Under the pieces are notes generated by a model. It was given only the letters and a program-made list of their open reading frames with translations. It had not been told where the DNA came from and made no database searches. A stretch of DNA of 64,000 nt, from positions 45,723,330 through 45,787,329 of the forward strand of contig NC_083339.1 of NCBI RefSeq assembly GCF_019175385.1, in the 5' to 3' direction. The position numbers were made by a program, and so were the translations under genes. Below, piece after piece: positions 11,564 through 24,000 of this stretch; positions within the stretch are counted from its first letter, which is position 1, and each line of letters starts with the position of its first letter. The DNA is from Lycium barbarum. Lineage: Eukaryota > Streptophyta > Magnoliopsida > Solanales > Solanaceae.

Positions 11564-14114
11564 TGTCACGCCCCAAAACCCACCCTAGACGTGACCAGTA
11601 TCCGACGTCATGAACAATATCGGAAGAACCTTATATATCAATAACGTCAAACCCTTTTTCGACAATCTTTCATTTATTTTAATTAAACAAGTGATAAACA
11701 ACTAAATAAAATCTAAGATAACAATTATGAAACAAAATTAGCGGAAGTCAAATCAAATACTTAGTTAATAAACGTGGCATAAATGCCCCAACGAGTCATA
11801 CGAGACTCCAACACACTATCCACAATCTGACAACTATCTAAGGAGCTTCTAAGATAATGAGTAATGTATAAATCATCGGGACGCAGCCCGAAACAAAAAT
11901 ACGAAAAGTAAAGATAGAATGGTGCCCCACGAACAATCATGTGGGCTCACCGAATAGTCTCGAAAGCAACAAGTTCTCTTAAGTCGTAGGTGTATCACGA
12001 ACCTACTCCTCAATGATACCTAACATACCATAAAAAACAACAATGGTATGCCCGAGTACTGGGCAATAGTTAACGAAGCAAGATATAATGAATGAAATCA
12101 ATCAAATGATATCAATGAAAATAATAGTCCAAACCCAGGAATAAAGTGAGTCAGCAACATTAAAGAGTCATCAAAGAATCCATCAATGACAGACACATTA
12201 ACTTAACTCCGTACCATTACCAGGCCAAGTATTTCACTGACGAATTCAAATCACCAAAAGCCACTCACAGGCAACAAGATACGAAACAAGCCACTCACAG
12301 GCTAATCAAAGTACGAAACAAGCCACTCACAGGCAGATCAATCAATCGATACTCCGGGTTAGGAAACCACGGAGGCTAATCGTCCTCTGGATTAGCACAG
12401 CAATAGATACTCCGGGCTCGGAAGCAACGGAGGCTAATCGTTCTCTGGACTAGCACAACCATAGATACTCCGGTCTAGGAAGATATGGAGGATAATCGTC
12501 CTCTGGACTAGCACAGCAATAGATACTCCGGTCTAGGAAGCAACGGAGGTCAATCGTCCTCTGACACAGCAATACTCGTATCGATACGTTAGGATCCACA
12601 ACGGCTAATCATTCTCTGGACTAGCACATCTTGCCCATACAGGCCCAAACACAAACAAAATACAAATCATGGCATGTTACCGAATCATCAATCATGGCTT
12701 AGAGCCGAATCTCACTTTTCAAGTCATCGTCTTAAAATAGAGGCATTTCAGGTCATAGCCGATTTAGAATCTTATTCAAATATCTTATTCAATTTCAAGT
12801 TCAAGAAACCCATTCAACAACAAAACAAGTTTAAGTTCCAACCTTTAGAAAAATAAGTTCAATTATCCAATAATAGGAAAAGCGAGTTTCACAAAGTAGT
12901 ATAGTTCATATAAGGTTCGATGCAGGCTTGATCCTACACACACATGACCTTGTCTAAAAGAAATTATCTTTAATTCCAAAAGAAATTCCACCAAACAAGA
13001 GTTATAACTTATACAAACAATCGAGGAAGGATTCTCAAATAAAAATCATGCTTTCACAATATAAACATACTTCAAAAGTAGACATACTTGAAAATAAGAT
13101 TTTTGAAATATAGACATTCTTCAAGAAAGATTTTTGGGAAAATCTAGACATACCTAAAATCCAGCTCAAAAGCACTTTCCAAGATTGAACAATCACACTA
13201 CAATCGTTTTAGATGAGAAAAGATTAGATCTTTAATCTAATTCTGCCCATATACCCCCTTTATAGAAAACCTAGGGTTTTCATGCCTAGAACGTGTTCTT
13301 GAACACTTCATGAATCAAACATGGATTCTAATCCCACAGGATAACCTACACTAGTCTATACCCCTTCAATAACATCAGAAAATTCAAGGATCATACCTTA
13401 TTGAAGGAATCTCAATGACCCCAAACGTCCCTTTCTTCTTCTATTTCTTGGGTTTTAAGAATCTAGGGTTTTTGGAAGATGAACTAGTGTTAATTTCATG
13501 TTAGATTGATGAAGTAATGATGGGAATTAATCAAGAACTTACCTTATATGTTTTGGGGAAACCCTAGGGTTGTTTCCTCTTGAAAAGTCAGCCAAAACGA
13601 AGTGGGAATGAATATAACGAAGTTAGGCTTTTATAAATTTCGGGAAAAATTGCTTCAGGCATAAAATGGCCTAGTGCGTCGCCCAGGGCAGTGAACATAG
13701 TGTATCTATTTCAACAACATCAAAATTTTGAATTTCCTGAAAATTTGGCCTGGGGCGCCGCGCACGCCTAATTTTTACACTGCACAGATGATGTTCAGTA
13801 AAATGGGCATAACTCCTAGCACAGAGCTCCGTTGGAGCTGGGCGACCTACCATTGGAAAGATATTTTGAAGACCTACAACTTACATTGAGGAAGGGTCCC
13901 AAAATTCCTAACCTATTTTCACGAAACTGGCATAGAAGTTAGACATACTAAAATATAGACGAGTTTGAGAACTCTTACGAACTTCACTATTTGGGTTGAC
14001 TTCAAAATGACTGCTTATTGCCCAAATTCATCCCAAATGGATTCATGTAGCTAAATATCATCTTATAACTAGTTTTACACATTCACACCTAACCCGAATT
14101 TACGGAGTGTTACA
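11564..14114 (-). repeat. Solo LTR (2,551 bp)
   Basis: In element orientation it starts TGTTACACTCCGTAAATTCG (14114) and ends GGGGCGTGACA (11564). No internal region accompanies it, so two LTRs most likely recombined and deleted the middle. It has a GC-rich U3 patch (13670-13770), a donor-like AAG|GTAAGTTC (near 13540), short tandem repeats (12256-12574), and at 12024-12050 a 7-bp stem, CATACCA/TGGTATG, at the place where other LTRs here carry their R/U5 hairpin. Confidence 0.82.
12348..12574. repeat. 58-bp tandem repeat, about four copies
   Basis: Units start GATACTCCGG at 12348, 12406, 12464 and 12522. The first three are exactly 58 bp and the last is shortened to 53. They are preceded by about three copies of a shorter unit containing GCCACTCACAGGC (12256-12335). 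The array lies within the solo LTR, in R/U5. Confidence 0.9.
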
Positions 14115-14657
14115 TTAATGATGACAAGGAAGTGTTGTATAAAATTGTGCAAAGGGTCGATGTGAAGTTGTTGGTGTAAGTAGAATATGAGAAGGAACTT
14201 TGAGACTTAATTGAATATTACCACTTTATTATGATATTGTGGATGTTATTATAGTTATTTGGGAGTTGTTTTGTGATATGGTGGAAGTTGATGAAATAGG
14301 GGAAGTGCTACCTAATTTTTGTTAGCTCATGAGTTATTCTAGTTTGAATTTTAGAGTGTCTTTAAGACTTAACCATGGTATGAATCCTTTTAAATGTATA
14401 TTTTTCAAGCTTGGGCGGTGAACATTAAGTAGTTAAGAAGACAAAGAGGTATATAAAGCTAACCCTTCTTTCTTAAGGCATGATCCCATCGTTGTATACC
14501 ATCATGTGAATTCCATATTGTCTTCCAAGATGACTTCATTCTTAGAATCAATAAGGATCATGATTCTTGATAATCTCATGATACCATTGGTCTCATCCTA
14601 TAAGAAAGGATATAAGGAAGTAATGATGGCGATGATGATGTTGAGGATACGTATGTA

Positions 14658-14660
<3 letters not shown>

Positions 14661-14701
<41 letters not shown>
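14661..14701. repeat. (TA)n microsatellite in H1
   Basis: About 20 TA units. RE5, RE3 and RE1 carry similar (TA)n tracts in their LTRs. Small ORFs read through it are artefacts. Confidence 0.9.
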
Positions 14702-14703
<2 letters not shown>

Positions 14704-15541
14704 GACTATTAAGAACACCGAGCTTATATTGCCGGGTATGATATCTATCGCGCGCGCACCGCTGCAGTTGGGTACGGATAACACTAAGCCTTGGTAGGGC
14801 CAGGTACATATAACACTGAACCTTATTATGGCCCGGTACGTAAGGCACCGAACCTCTAGGGTCGGGTATGATACTACTATATGTATAAATGTATGAAAGG
14901 GAAGTTTCCCATTAGAAAGAGGGTAAATGAATATGATGAACGTCACTAGGGGTATAAATGGCTCTTTCATCCCATGACTTTTCTATCTTATGTTATTTCT
15001 CATGCTTTTATTATGTTACTGATTATGCTTTACCTACTCACTGCATTATTCGTACTGACGTCTTTTTGTTTATGGACGCTGCGTCATGCCCGCTGGTGGA
15101 CAGGGAGATAGGCTTGACCCATAGACTGCTTATTCAGAGACTGCATAGAGGAGCTCCATTTGATTCGGAGTTTCAGCTGTTGGTACTCTTCTTTTGTGTA
15201 TATATGGGCATGGCGGGGCCCTGTCCCGTCCTTATGATGATGTTTCATACTTTTCTTAGAGGCTCGTAGACAATCACATATAGTAGATGTCTTTTGCCTT
15301 GTTGGCTCATGTTTTGGTATATTACTTTGTTAGCCTCGTCGACTTGTGTATATGTGTATAGGCTTACTTGTTGACGTCGATATATATAAAAGTGTTTTAG
15401 CTGTTGGAAGTGGTATTATTGAGGCACAAAATTGTTAATAGGCCATGTGGCTCACCTAGATATGAATGTGAATGTACGATGAGAGGTACCCAGTGGGTTA
15501 GCTCCGGGCGCCTGTCATGGCCCTCTGGTTGGGTCGTGACA

Positions 15542-15629
15542 CATGGGAATTTCTTTTTTGTTCATACGCTAGCATGAAACAAGATCTCATCATGCAAATA
15601 ATCATCTAAAATTGGCCTGACGGACATAG
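15542..15629. other. Spacer between LTRs H1 and H2
   Basis: 88 bp with no recognised feature. It is not a primer site or polypurine tract of either neighbour. Confidence 0.5.
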
Positions 15630-17650
15630 TGTTACACCTCAGAAAATTTTTCGTTCATGCACAGTGAATAGAATGACGAAGGGTACGACATATGCAATGT
15701 TTTGATGAGTAAGAAATAACATTCAATGATTCTAAATGAGATTTCAAAGACATTCGAAGTAATAGAAGAAAGTTTCCAAGAGGAGGCAAGACATACGAGG
15801 TGTATCAGAAAGGATTTACGAATAATGAGTTAACGATGACTTAATGATGCTTTGGAGAAGAGTTATAATGACCCCTACATTGTTAATGAAGTGATAAACA
15901 AGTGTCAAGAAGGTTCCATAAGGATTGGAGATCAAACGAGTCGACGAAAATGATTTTCGGAAAACTGTGAATTGTACAGTCCATTATACGGACCGTACAA
16001 AAGATACGGACCGTAGATCTGGCCGTATAACTTGTCCAGAGAAGAAACTCCACTGGAACCCTTATATGGTCACACATACGGACCGTATAAATTGTACGGA
16101 CCGTATGTGTGTCCGTACAAATGGGTCGGGACTGATTTGTGTATTAAAAAGGGGATCCAAGTTCATTTCATTTCATTTTCCCTTCACACCCCTTCTCTCT
16201 AAAACATCTCTCTACACTTCTCCAACAAGAATTCAAGGGGTATTTGTGATCAATTACGTCAAACCAAGGAAATCAAGTGTAAGAAATTCATTAAAGTTCA
16301 TCCAAGACAAGGAATCCAAGTGAAGGTGAAACTAGGGTTTTGCTCAAGTGAAGTGTTTGCACTCAAGGTTCATTCCCATACCATCTAAGGTAAGTTTTAT
16401 GGTATTTACATGTTCTTTAAGGTATTTTAAAGTTGAAACACTTGGATTGTAGAAGGATATAGGAAATGGGTCATAAGACAAGAGAATAATGAGATTTTGA
16501 GTAGTGGTTGGAAAGAGTTGTGAATATTAATATGTTGTGATTATAAGTATGTTATAAATGATATTGAGAACAAGGGATAAGTATTATATACAATAAAACG
16601 CACTAGTATACTATTACCATAATTATGGACGAATTGAAGTGGAATTGTGAAACGAGGGTAATGTAGATGAATGAAGATTGTTGGTTATGATATTGTGAAC
16701 GTTATTATGAATGTTGGGAGTTGATATACAATATGGGAAAGGTTTTATAAACAAAGGAAATGCTTTCCAATTTTCTCTAGCTTTAGTAAGCACGTTCATG
16801 TAATCGATTAGCTAATGTGAATGCGAATTCTTTTGAAGGTAGAAACGTGAGCATTGAAGAAGAACAACCAAGCAATGGAATTTGTTAAACGAAAGAGGTA
16901 TGTAAGGCTAGTCCTTTCTTTCTAAGGCATGAATCATATGGTATTAATCCTCCTATCTCCCTATGATCTACCTACATATTGGGAACTATGAATCTACGAG
17001 TATAAAGAACTTCATATGAGACAAAGAAAAGAGATACGTTACAAATACGACGATACCGATAATGAATTTAAGTCTAGAAGTAATAAATCTCATGATATGA
17101 TATTCCTACGAAGCTAATGATCCTTATATGATTCCTATGATAGTATTTCCCTTACCTTTCCATGACTCTCCTACCTTCCGGAAAACTAAGAGCCTATGTT
17201 TATGAATAGCCATATGGGATAAGATAAGAGGTATGTTACGAATGCGGTAATGATGATGATGAGTCTAAGTCTAAGGATTCTAAGGCATATAATATTATGG
17301 TTCTACAAGGCTAATGATCCATATTACGATCCATTGATGATGTTCATTGACTACACTCACCTTATATGCTAATTCCTTCAAGGTGAGGCATAATGCTTAT
17401 GAATGCTCCATAATGGAATCGGGGGCTCTCGACCTTATGTCACCCCGACATTGTTATAGGTTGTCTACAAGCTCTAATACGTGTCCTATGACCAATGTTC
17501 CGAAAAGTTACGAGTCTATGTTCATAAGGGGTTCCATTTGAGATTAAGGAAAGAGATATGCCGTAGATACAATGATTGTAATGATGAGCCTGAGTTAGAG
17601 ATTATAAAGTTTATTATGCGACATTATTACGAAGTTCATGCTACGAATAC
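15630..17650 (+). repeat. LTR H2, first part
   Basis: It starts TGTTACACCTCAG at 15630 and is interrupted at 17650 by RE2. It has a U3 array of TATACGGACCGTA-type palindromes (15970-16125), a TATA-like TATTAAAAAG (16142), a perfect donor AAG|GTAAGTTT (16390), and GAG|GTATGTAAGGC (16898). It resumes at 28421. The insertion site is marked by the duplicated AATAC. Confidence 0.85.
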
Positions 17651-20600
17651 TGTCACGACCCGACTAGGGGCCGCGACGGGTACCCGGAGAATTTACCGAG
17701 CACCGCTCTTTCTACTGCTTATTCTGCTCACTTAATACTCTCTTATGAAATTTTTTTTTCATACTGATTGTGGGAAAATCATATATAATTAAAACATACA
17801 TACTGCATATACATTGTCCTATTGGCCGCCAAAATAATATACACACACAGAGAACCGTCTTATGGGACCATCTAACCCACACTGAGTATCTACGAGCCAC
17901 TACTAACATAAGGAATACATAGACGGAACAAGACTCCGTCATGCCCAGAATATACATATAGGAGTGTACATCAAAAGAGAGTAATCACAAGCACCTCCGA
18001 ACAAAGGAGTGCTATCTTCTAGATGACAGCTACTGATGACCTGGGCCAAGCTCTCCTTCCTGTCTACCTGTGGGCATGAACACAGCGTCCGAAGAAAGGA
18101 CGTCAGTACGAATATTGTACCGAGTGTGAGAGGCATACATAAAGAAGGAAAACATCAACATAAAACATATGAATCTGACTGGTAATCATAAATGCAGTAT
18201 TGCATGCTATCGTACTCATACTCATCATCATAACCTGTATGCATCATATGCAAGCTGCCCGTCCATGTCGGAACGGTGTAATCATCAATATCATTAGCCC
18301 GCGTCCAGGCCTCCCGCGTCCGGGGTACCATCTCATGCCGCCCACTAGTAGTGTCTGCCCATGCCCGAAGGTCATGGTGTATCCGTATAGCTGCCCGCCT
18401 TGGCGGTGACTGCCCGGCCAACTAGGCACGGTGTGAAATGCTCATGTCATGCTTATCATAAAATGCTCATAATAATAATATACTCCTCATAAAATACTTA
18501 TCTCATTGTAATACATGCATAAAGCTCAAGATCAACTTTACTCTATCGGGGTGACGTAAGGTCGTGATCCCCCGATTCCATTATGGAACAACTATTGATA
18601 CTCTGCCTCACCTTGAAGGAACTAGTACATAAGGTGAGTGTAAGCGATAATTAACATCATCATTATACTATCATCATCATATCGTATAACTTATCTCATA
18701 TGGACATTCATAAACGTAGGCTTTTAACTTCTTAGAAAGTGAGAGCTCATGAAGGGAATAGGAAATTACATCAAAGATTCATGCCATTAGAAAGAAAGAC
18801 TAGCCTCACATACCTTGGTCGTTTAGCTAAGATATCGCTCACTTGTTCTCGTTTAATATCGCGTCGTTACCTTCATAAGAATTCATATCAACATTAGCAT
18901 ACTAACTACAAGAATGCGTCGCTAATTCTAGGAGAAGTCGGACAGCGCTTCACTTGTTTATACTATTTTTCTCATGTTTTATCTCAACTCTTAACATTCC
19001 TAACATTACTCATAATATCACAATCGACCATCGTCATTTACGTACATTTAGCAAATCCACCATTTTCCTCCAATTTCCCCATATTTAGCCTTATGACTCG
19101 TCATTGCGTTTTCATCAATATCATTAGCCCGCGTCCAGGCCTCCCGCGTCCGGGGTACCATCTCATGCCGCCCACTAGTAGTGTCTGCCCATGCCCGAAG
19201 GTCATGGTGTATCCGTATAGCTGCCCGCCTTGGCGGTGACTGCCCGGCCAACTAGGCACGGTGTGAAATGCTCATGTCATGCTTATCATAAAATGCTCAT
19301 AATAATAATATACTCCTCATAAAATACTTATCTCATTGTAATACATGCATAAAGCTCAAGATCAACTTTACTCTATCGGGGTGACGTAAGGTCGTGATCC
19401 CCCGATTCCATTATGGAACAACTATTGATACTCTGCCTCACCTTGAAGGAACTAGTACATAAGGTGAGTGTAAGCGATAATTAACATCATCATTATACTA
19501 TCATCATCATATCGTATAACTTATCTCATATGGACATTCATAAACGTAGGCTTTTAACTTCTTAGAAAGTGAGAGCTCATGAAGGGAATAGGAAATTACA
19601 TCAAAGATTCATGCCATTAGAAAGAAAGACTAGCCTCACATACCTTGGTCGTTTAGCTAAGATATCGCTCACTTGTTCTCCTTCAATATCGCGTCGTTAC
19701 CTTCATAAGAATTCATATCAACATTAGCATACTAACTACAAGAATGCGTCGCTAATTCTAGGAGAAGTCGGACAACGCTTCACTTGTTTATACTATTTTT
19801 CTCATGTTTTATCTCAACTCTTAACATTCCTAACATTACTCATAATATCACAATCGACCATCTTCATTTACGTACATTTAGCAAATCCACCATTTTCCTC
19901 CAATTTCCCCATATTTAGCCTTATGACTCGTCATTGCGTTTTCATGCGTTTAACGCTTGTTTCATGATGTAAACATCATTCATAATGTATTTGTATTCAC
20001 AACACTTCAACATTCATAATTCAATCCCACTATCATTCATTTATGGCACTATTCACTCAGTAATGGTCCATTTCTATGTTCTTCTACATTTCAAGTGTTT
20101 AAGCTTTTCAATACTTCAAACAACATAGAATGATCATGAAACTTACCTTGGATAGTGGTTGAACAACCCTTGAGTTGAAATTCTTCACTTAGCCAAAACC
20201 CTAGTTCCACCCTTCTTTAGAATTTCTTGATTTAGAAGATCCTTTGATGTGTTCTTACACTTATTTTCATGAATTTAGTGGTGATGATCTTGATATTCCC
20301 TTTGATTCTCTTGAATTCTTGTGGAGGAATAATTTGGAATGTTCTAGAGGTTTCTTGAGTTGTGTTGATGAATAATGAACTGAATTGTAGTCCAAGCCTC
20401 TTTTAATAAATCCCAAAATTTGATCTTTAATGAATTCTCGTCGGGTGAACAGTGGCCGTAAAGTGCAGTTTACGGACCGTATTCTGATTTACGGTCCGTC
20501 CCAATGATCGTATTTAAGCATTCTCCAAAATAGAAAGTCTGGCTGGTGGACAGGGCAGTTTACGACCTGGTTTACGGTCCGTAAACCAGTTTACGGGCCG

Positions 20601-20850
20601 TAAACTGGGTCGTTTTTAGCCATATTCAACAAATTCCAGAAAGTTGAGATTTTTGGCAGATTGAAGGACGAGTGCACTATACGGTCCGTAAACCACTATA
20701 CGGTCCGTATAGTGCCACGTACGACCACTGGCAGTGAATTTCTCTGCAACTTATAATTTTTTTTTCCGAGATTCATAATTAACCATTCCCGACTTAGTGA
20801 AACACCATACACTCATCATACCAGTACGGAAAAACTTCCGAGGTGTAACA
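17651..20850 (-). repeat. RE2 3' LTR with internal 830-bp duplication (3,200 bp)
   Basis: Element-orientation ends are TGTTACACCTCGG (20850) and GGGTCGTGACA (17651). It equals the 5' LTR except that about 18282-19111 is repeated as 19112-19941. U3 palindromes lie at 20450-20720, and the R/U5 hairpin stem CGTCC/GGACG at 18086-18102. Confidence 0.92.
18282..19941. repeat. 830-bp direct tandem duplication inside an LTR
   Basis: Copies at about 18282-19111 and 19112-19941 differ at only a few bases. The junction shows the short homology TCAT. The 5' LTR has a single copy, so the duplication happened after integration or on only one DNA end. Confidence 0.93.
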
Positions 20851-20891
20851 TTTCCCCCCCCCCCCCTTAGGAACATTCGTCCTCGGATGTT
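20851..20891 (-). promoter_or_regulatory. RE2 polypurine tract and adjacent inverted repeat
   Basis: In element orientation, a run of 13 G followed by AAA directly precedes the 3' LTR; this is the expected primer for plus-strand DNA synthesis. Just upstream, AACATCCG-AGGA-CGAATGTT (20872-20891) forms the inverted repeat seen in RE3, RE4 and RE5, with one mismatch here. Confidence 0.85.
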
Positions 20892-21060
20892 CGACACTTG
20901 GGGATTTTGGAAAATTTTTGCCAAAGTTTCCTTCGTAAATTGGGCACTACTAATTTACCACAACGACCCATAATATCATCGCCTCACAGGGCTATATCAC
21001 AATATCAACACATACACGGCCACGCACGACCAAAAACATTAAAACTAAAGTATACATACC

Positions 21061-24000
21061 TTATATCGTCGACGTTTCTTCTTGAGTTTCTTCCAGGGAG
21101 TGGAATAAATGCGGATATTTGATTTTCATCTTCTCTTCGACTTCCCAAGTCATTTCTTCCCGATTGTTATTCCACCATAGAACTTTGACTGAAGCAACCT
21201 CTTTGTTCCGAAGTCTTCGTACTTGTCTATCCAAAATGGCAATGGGCCTTTCCTCGTATATTAGCTTCTCTGTTACTTGCACATCAGAAATCGGAACTAC
21301 TCTCGTTGGGTCTCCCATACACTTGCGGAGCATCGAAACATGGAACACTGGATGCACACATTCGAGCTCTGAAGGCAAGTCCAATTCGTAGGCTACTCGA
21401 CCCACCTTGCGGATAATTTTATAAGGTCCAATATATCTTGGACTCAACTTCCCCTTTTTACCGAATCTCATTACTCCTTTCATTGGTGAAACTTTCAGGA
21501 ATACCCAATCGTTGGCTTGAAATTCCAAGTCTCGTCGGCGGTTGTCCGCATAGGACTTTTGGCGACCTTGAGCTGTTAATAGTCGGTCTCGAATCACTTT
21601 AACCTTTTCAACCGCTTGTTGGATTAAGTCGGGGCCTATCAATTGTACTTCTCCGGTTTCAAACCATCCAATTGGAGATCTGCACTTTCTTCCATATAAG
21701 GCTTCATACGGGGCCATTTGAATGCTGGAATGATAGCTGTTATTATAGGCAAATTCAATAAGAGGTAAACGCTCATCCCAACTACCACTGAAATCCATTA
21801 CACATGCCCTTAGCATATCTTCCAAGGTCTGAATAGTGCGCTCGGCTTGTCCGTCGGTCTGCGGATGGAACGCCGTGCTGAGCTTGACTTGGGTACCTAG
21901 ACCTTCTTGAAAGGACTTCCAGAACTTGGCTGTGAACTGTGCCCCTCTGTCTGTGATAATGGCCAAAGGAATACCGTGAAATCGTACAATCTCCTTGAGA
22001 TACAATTTAGCATAATCTTCCGCGGAGTATGTGGTTCTAACGGGGAGAAAATGAGCTGATTTCGTGAGTCTATCCACGATCACCCATATAGAGTCACACT
22101 TCCCTCGCGTACGGGGTAATCCTACCACAAAATCCATATTAATCTCTTCCCATTTCCACGTAGGAAGTTCCATTGCTTGCAATAAACCTCCTGGCTTTTG
22201 ATGTTCGGCTTTCACTTGTTGACAATTTGGACATTGGGCTACAAACCCTGCTATGTCTCGCTTCATGCCATCCCACCAATATAGAAACTTAAGGTCGTGG
22301 TACATCTTGGTTGCACCTGGATGAATAGAATACCGAGAATAATGTGCTTCCTCTAAAATCCGTTGGCGTAAGTTTGCCACATCCGGTACGCATAACCTGT
22401 CCTGATATCTTAGGACCCCTTCTATGGAAACTTCGAATGGAGACTTTCCCTTTTCATGAGCTAGATCTCGATAATGGCTTAACTGAGGATCTTCATATTG
22501 TCGTTCCTTCACTTCTAGATTCAATGATGAAACTGTGGGGTTATTAACGCTAATACCTGCATCTCCTGAATCAATTGGCCGTACGCCAAGACTTGATAAC
22601 CGATGGACCTCACGAACCATTTCTCGCTTTTCCGAAGGAACTCCACATAAACTACCCATCGATCGGCGGCTAAGTGCATCTGCCACTATATTCGCCTTTC
22701 CTGGGTGATACAGAATGTTCACATCGTAATCCTTCAGTAATTCTAACCATCGCCTTTGCCGCAGGTTCAACTCCTTCTGTTTGAAAATATATTGAAGGCT
22801 TTTGTGATCCGTATAGATGTCCACGTGCACACCATATAAGTAGTGTCTCCATATTTTCAATGCATGAATGACCGCGGCTAATTCAAGATCATGAGTGGGA
22901 TAATTCTGTTCATGCTTTCGCAACTGTCTTGAGGCATATGCAATGACTTTCCCATGCTGCATCAATACACAGCCTAATCCCACACCGGAGGCATCACAAT
23001 ATACTACGTAGCCATCTGATCCTTCTGGAAGTGTTAGCACTGGTGCTGAGGTCAACCTGTTTTTCAACTCTTGAAAGCTACGCTCACATGCATCACTCCA
23101 CTGGAATTATCCGATTTCTGGGATAACCTTGTCAACGGGGCTGCAATAGATGAGAAGCCCTTTACAAATCTTCTATAATATCCTGCTAACCCAAGGAAAC
23201 TATGAACTTCTGTGGGCGTCGTAGGCCTTGGCCAAGTCTTCACAACTTCTATTTTCTGAGTGTCGACTCGGATACCATCATCTGAAATAATATGACCCAG
23301 GAATGCAACAGAATTTAGCCAAAACTCGCACTTTGAAAACTTTACATACAATTCCCGATCTCGAAGAACACCAAGAACAATTCTTAGATGATCTGCATGT
23401 TCTGATTCTGTGCGAGAATATACCAGGATATCGTCGATAAACACTATCACAAAAAGGTCTAAGAACGGCCTGAACACATTATTCATAAAATTAATGAACA
23501 CTGCCGGGGCATTCGTCAACCCGAAGGACATTACTCGAAACTCGTAGTGACCATATCTTGTCCTGAAGGCAGTCTTGGGAATATCTGCTTCCCTAATTCT
23601 CACCTGATGATAACCCGATCTCAGATCTATCTTGGAGAACCATTTAGCACCTTGCAATTGATCGAACAAGTCATCGATTCTGGGGAGGGGGTATCTGTTC
23701 TTCACAGTCGCCTTGTTCAACTGTCTATAATCGATACACATTCGTAGCGACCCATCTTTCTTCCGCACGAACAAGACCGGTGCTCCCCATGGTGATGAAC
23801 TGGGCCTAATGAAACCCTTTTCGAGCAAGTCTTTCAACTGTGCCTTTAGCTCCTTCAACTCTGCTGGAGCCATTCGATAGGGAGGAATAGAGATAGGTTT
23901 GGCGTCCGGCAATACATCGATGGCAAAATCAATTTCCCTTTCTGGAGGAAGACCTGGTAACTCATCGGGAAACACATCTGGGAATTCATTCACTACCGGG

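Larger units (their letters stand above)
11559..14119. repeat. Target-site duplication of the solo LTR (TTAGT / TTAAT)
   Basis: The five bases before the solo LTR (11559-11563, TTAGT) and after it (14115-14119, TTAAT) agree at four of five positions. H1 reads continuously across the two sides, confirming insertion at this point. Confidence 0.7.
10600..15541 (+). repeat. LTR H1, interrupted by a solo LTR
   Basis: It begins TGTTACATTTCAG at 10600 and ends GGGTCGTGACA at 15541. Without the inserted solo LTR (11564-14114) and its target duplication it is about 2.39 kb, the same length as the RE LTRs. It carries the U3 palindrome array (10955-11105), a donor-like AAAAG|GTTAG (11383), a GAG|GTATATAAAGC motif (near 14449), and the R/U5 hairpin with a CGTCT/GGACG stem (15059-15078). 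No primer site follows and no polypurine tract precedes it, so it behaves as a solo LTR. The flanking 5-mers (TAGAG, CATGG) do not match. Confidence 0.8.

Noticed and set aside
14506..14970. Small frames reading through (TA)n, giving Tyr-Ile repeats (also 29280-29549, 41818-42242, 49200-49496)
   Set aside because: They are translations of microsatellites inside LTRs.
10600..15541. H1 and H2 considered as the two LTRs of one element
   Set aside because: They are only 88 bp apart with no primer site or polypurine tract between them, and their sequences differ clearly.
18155..18429. Overlapping small frames on both strands, repeated at 19048-19251 and 26594-26823
   Set aside because: They sit in the GC-rich minisatellite part of the RE2 LTR and recur only because the LTR recurs.
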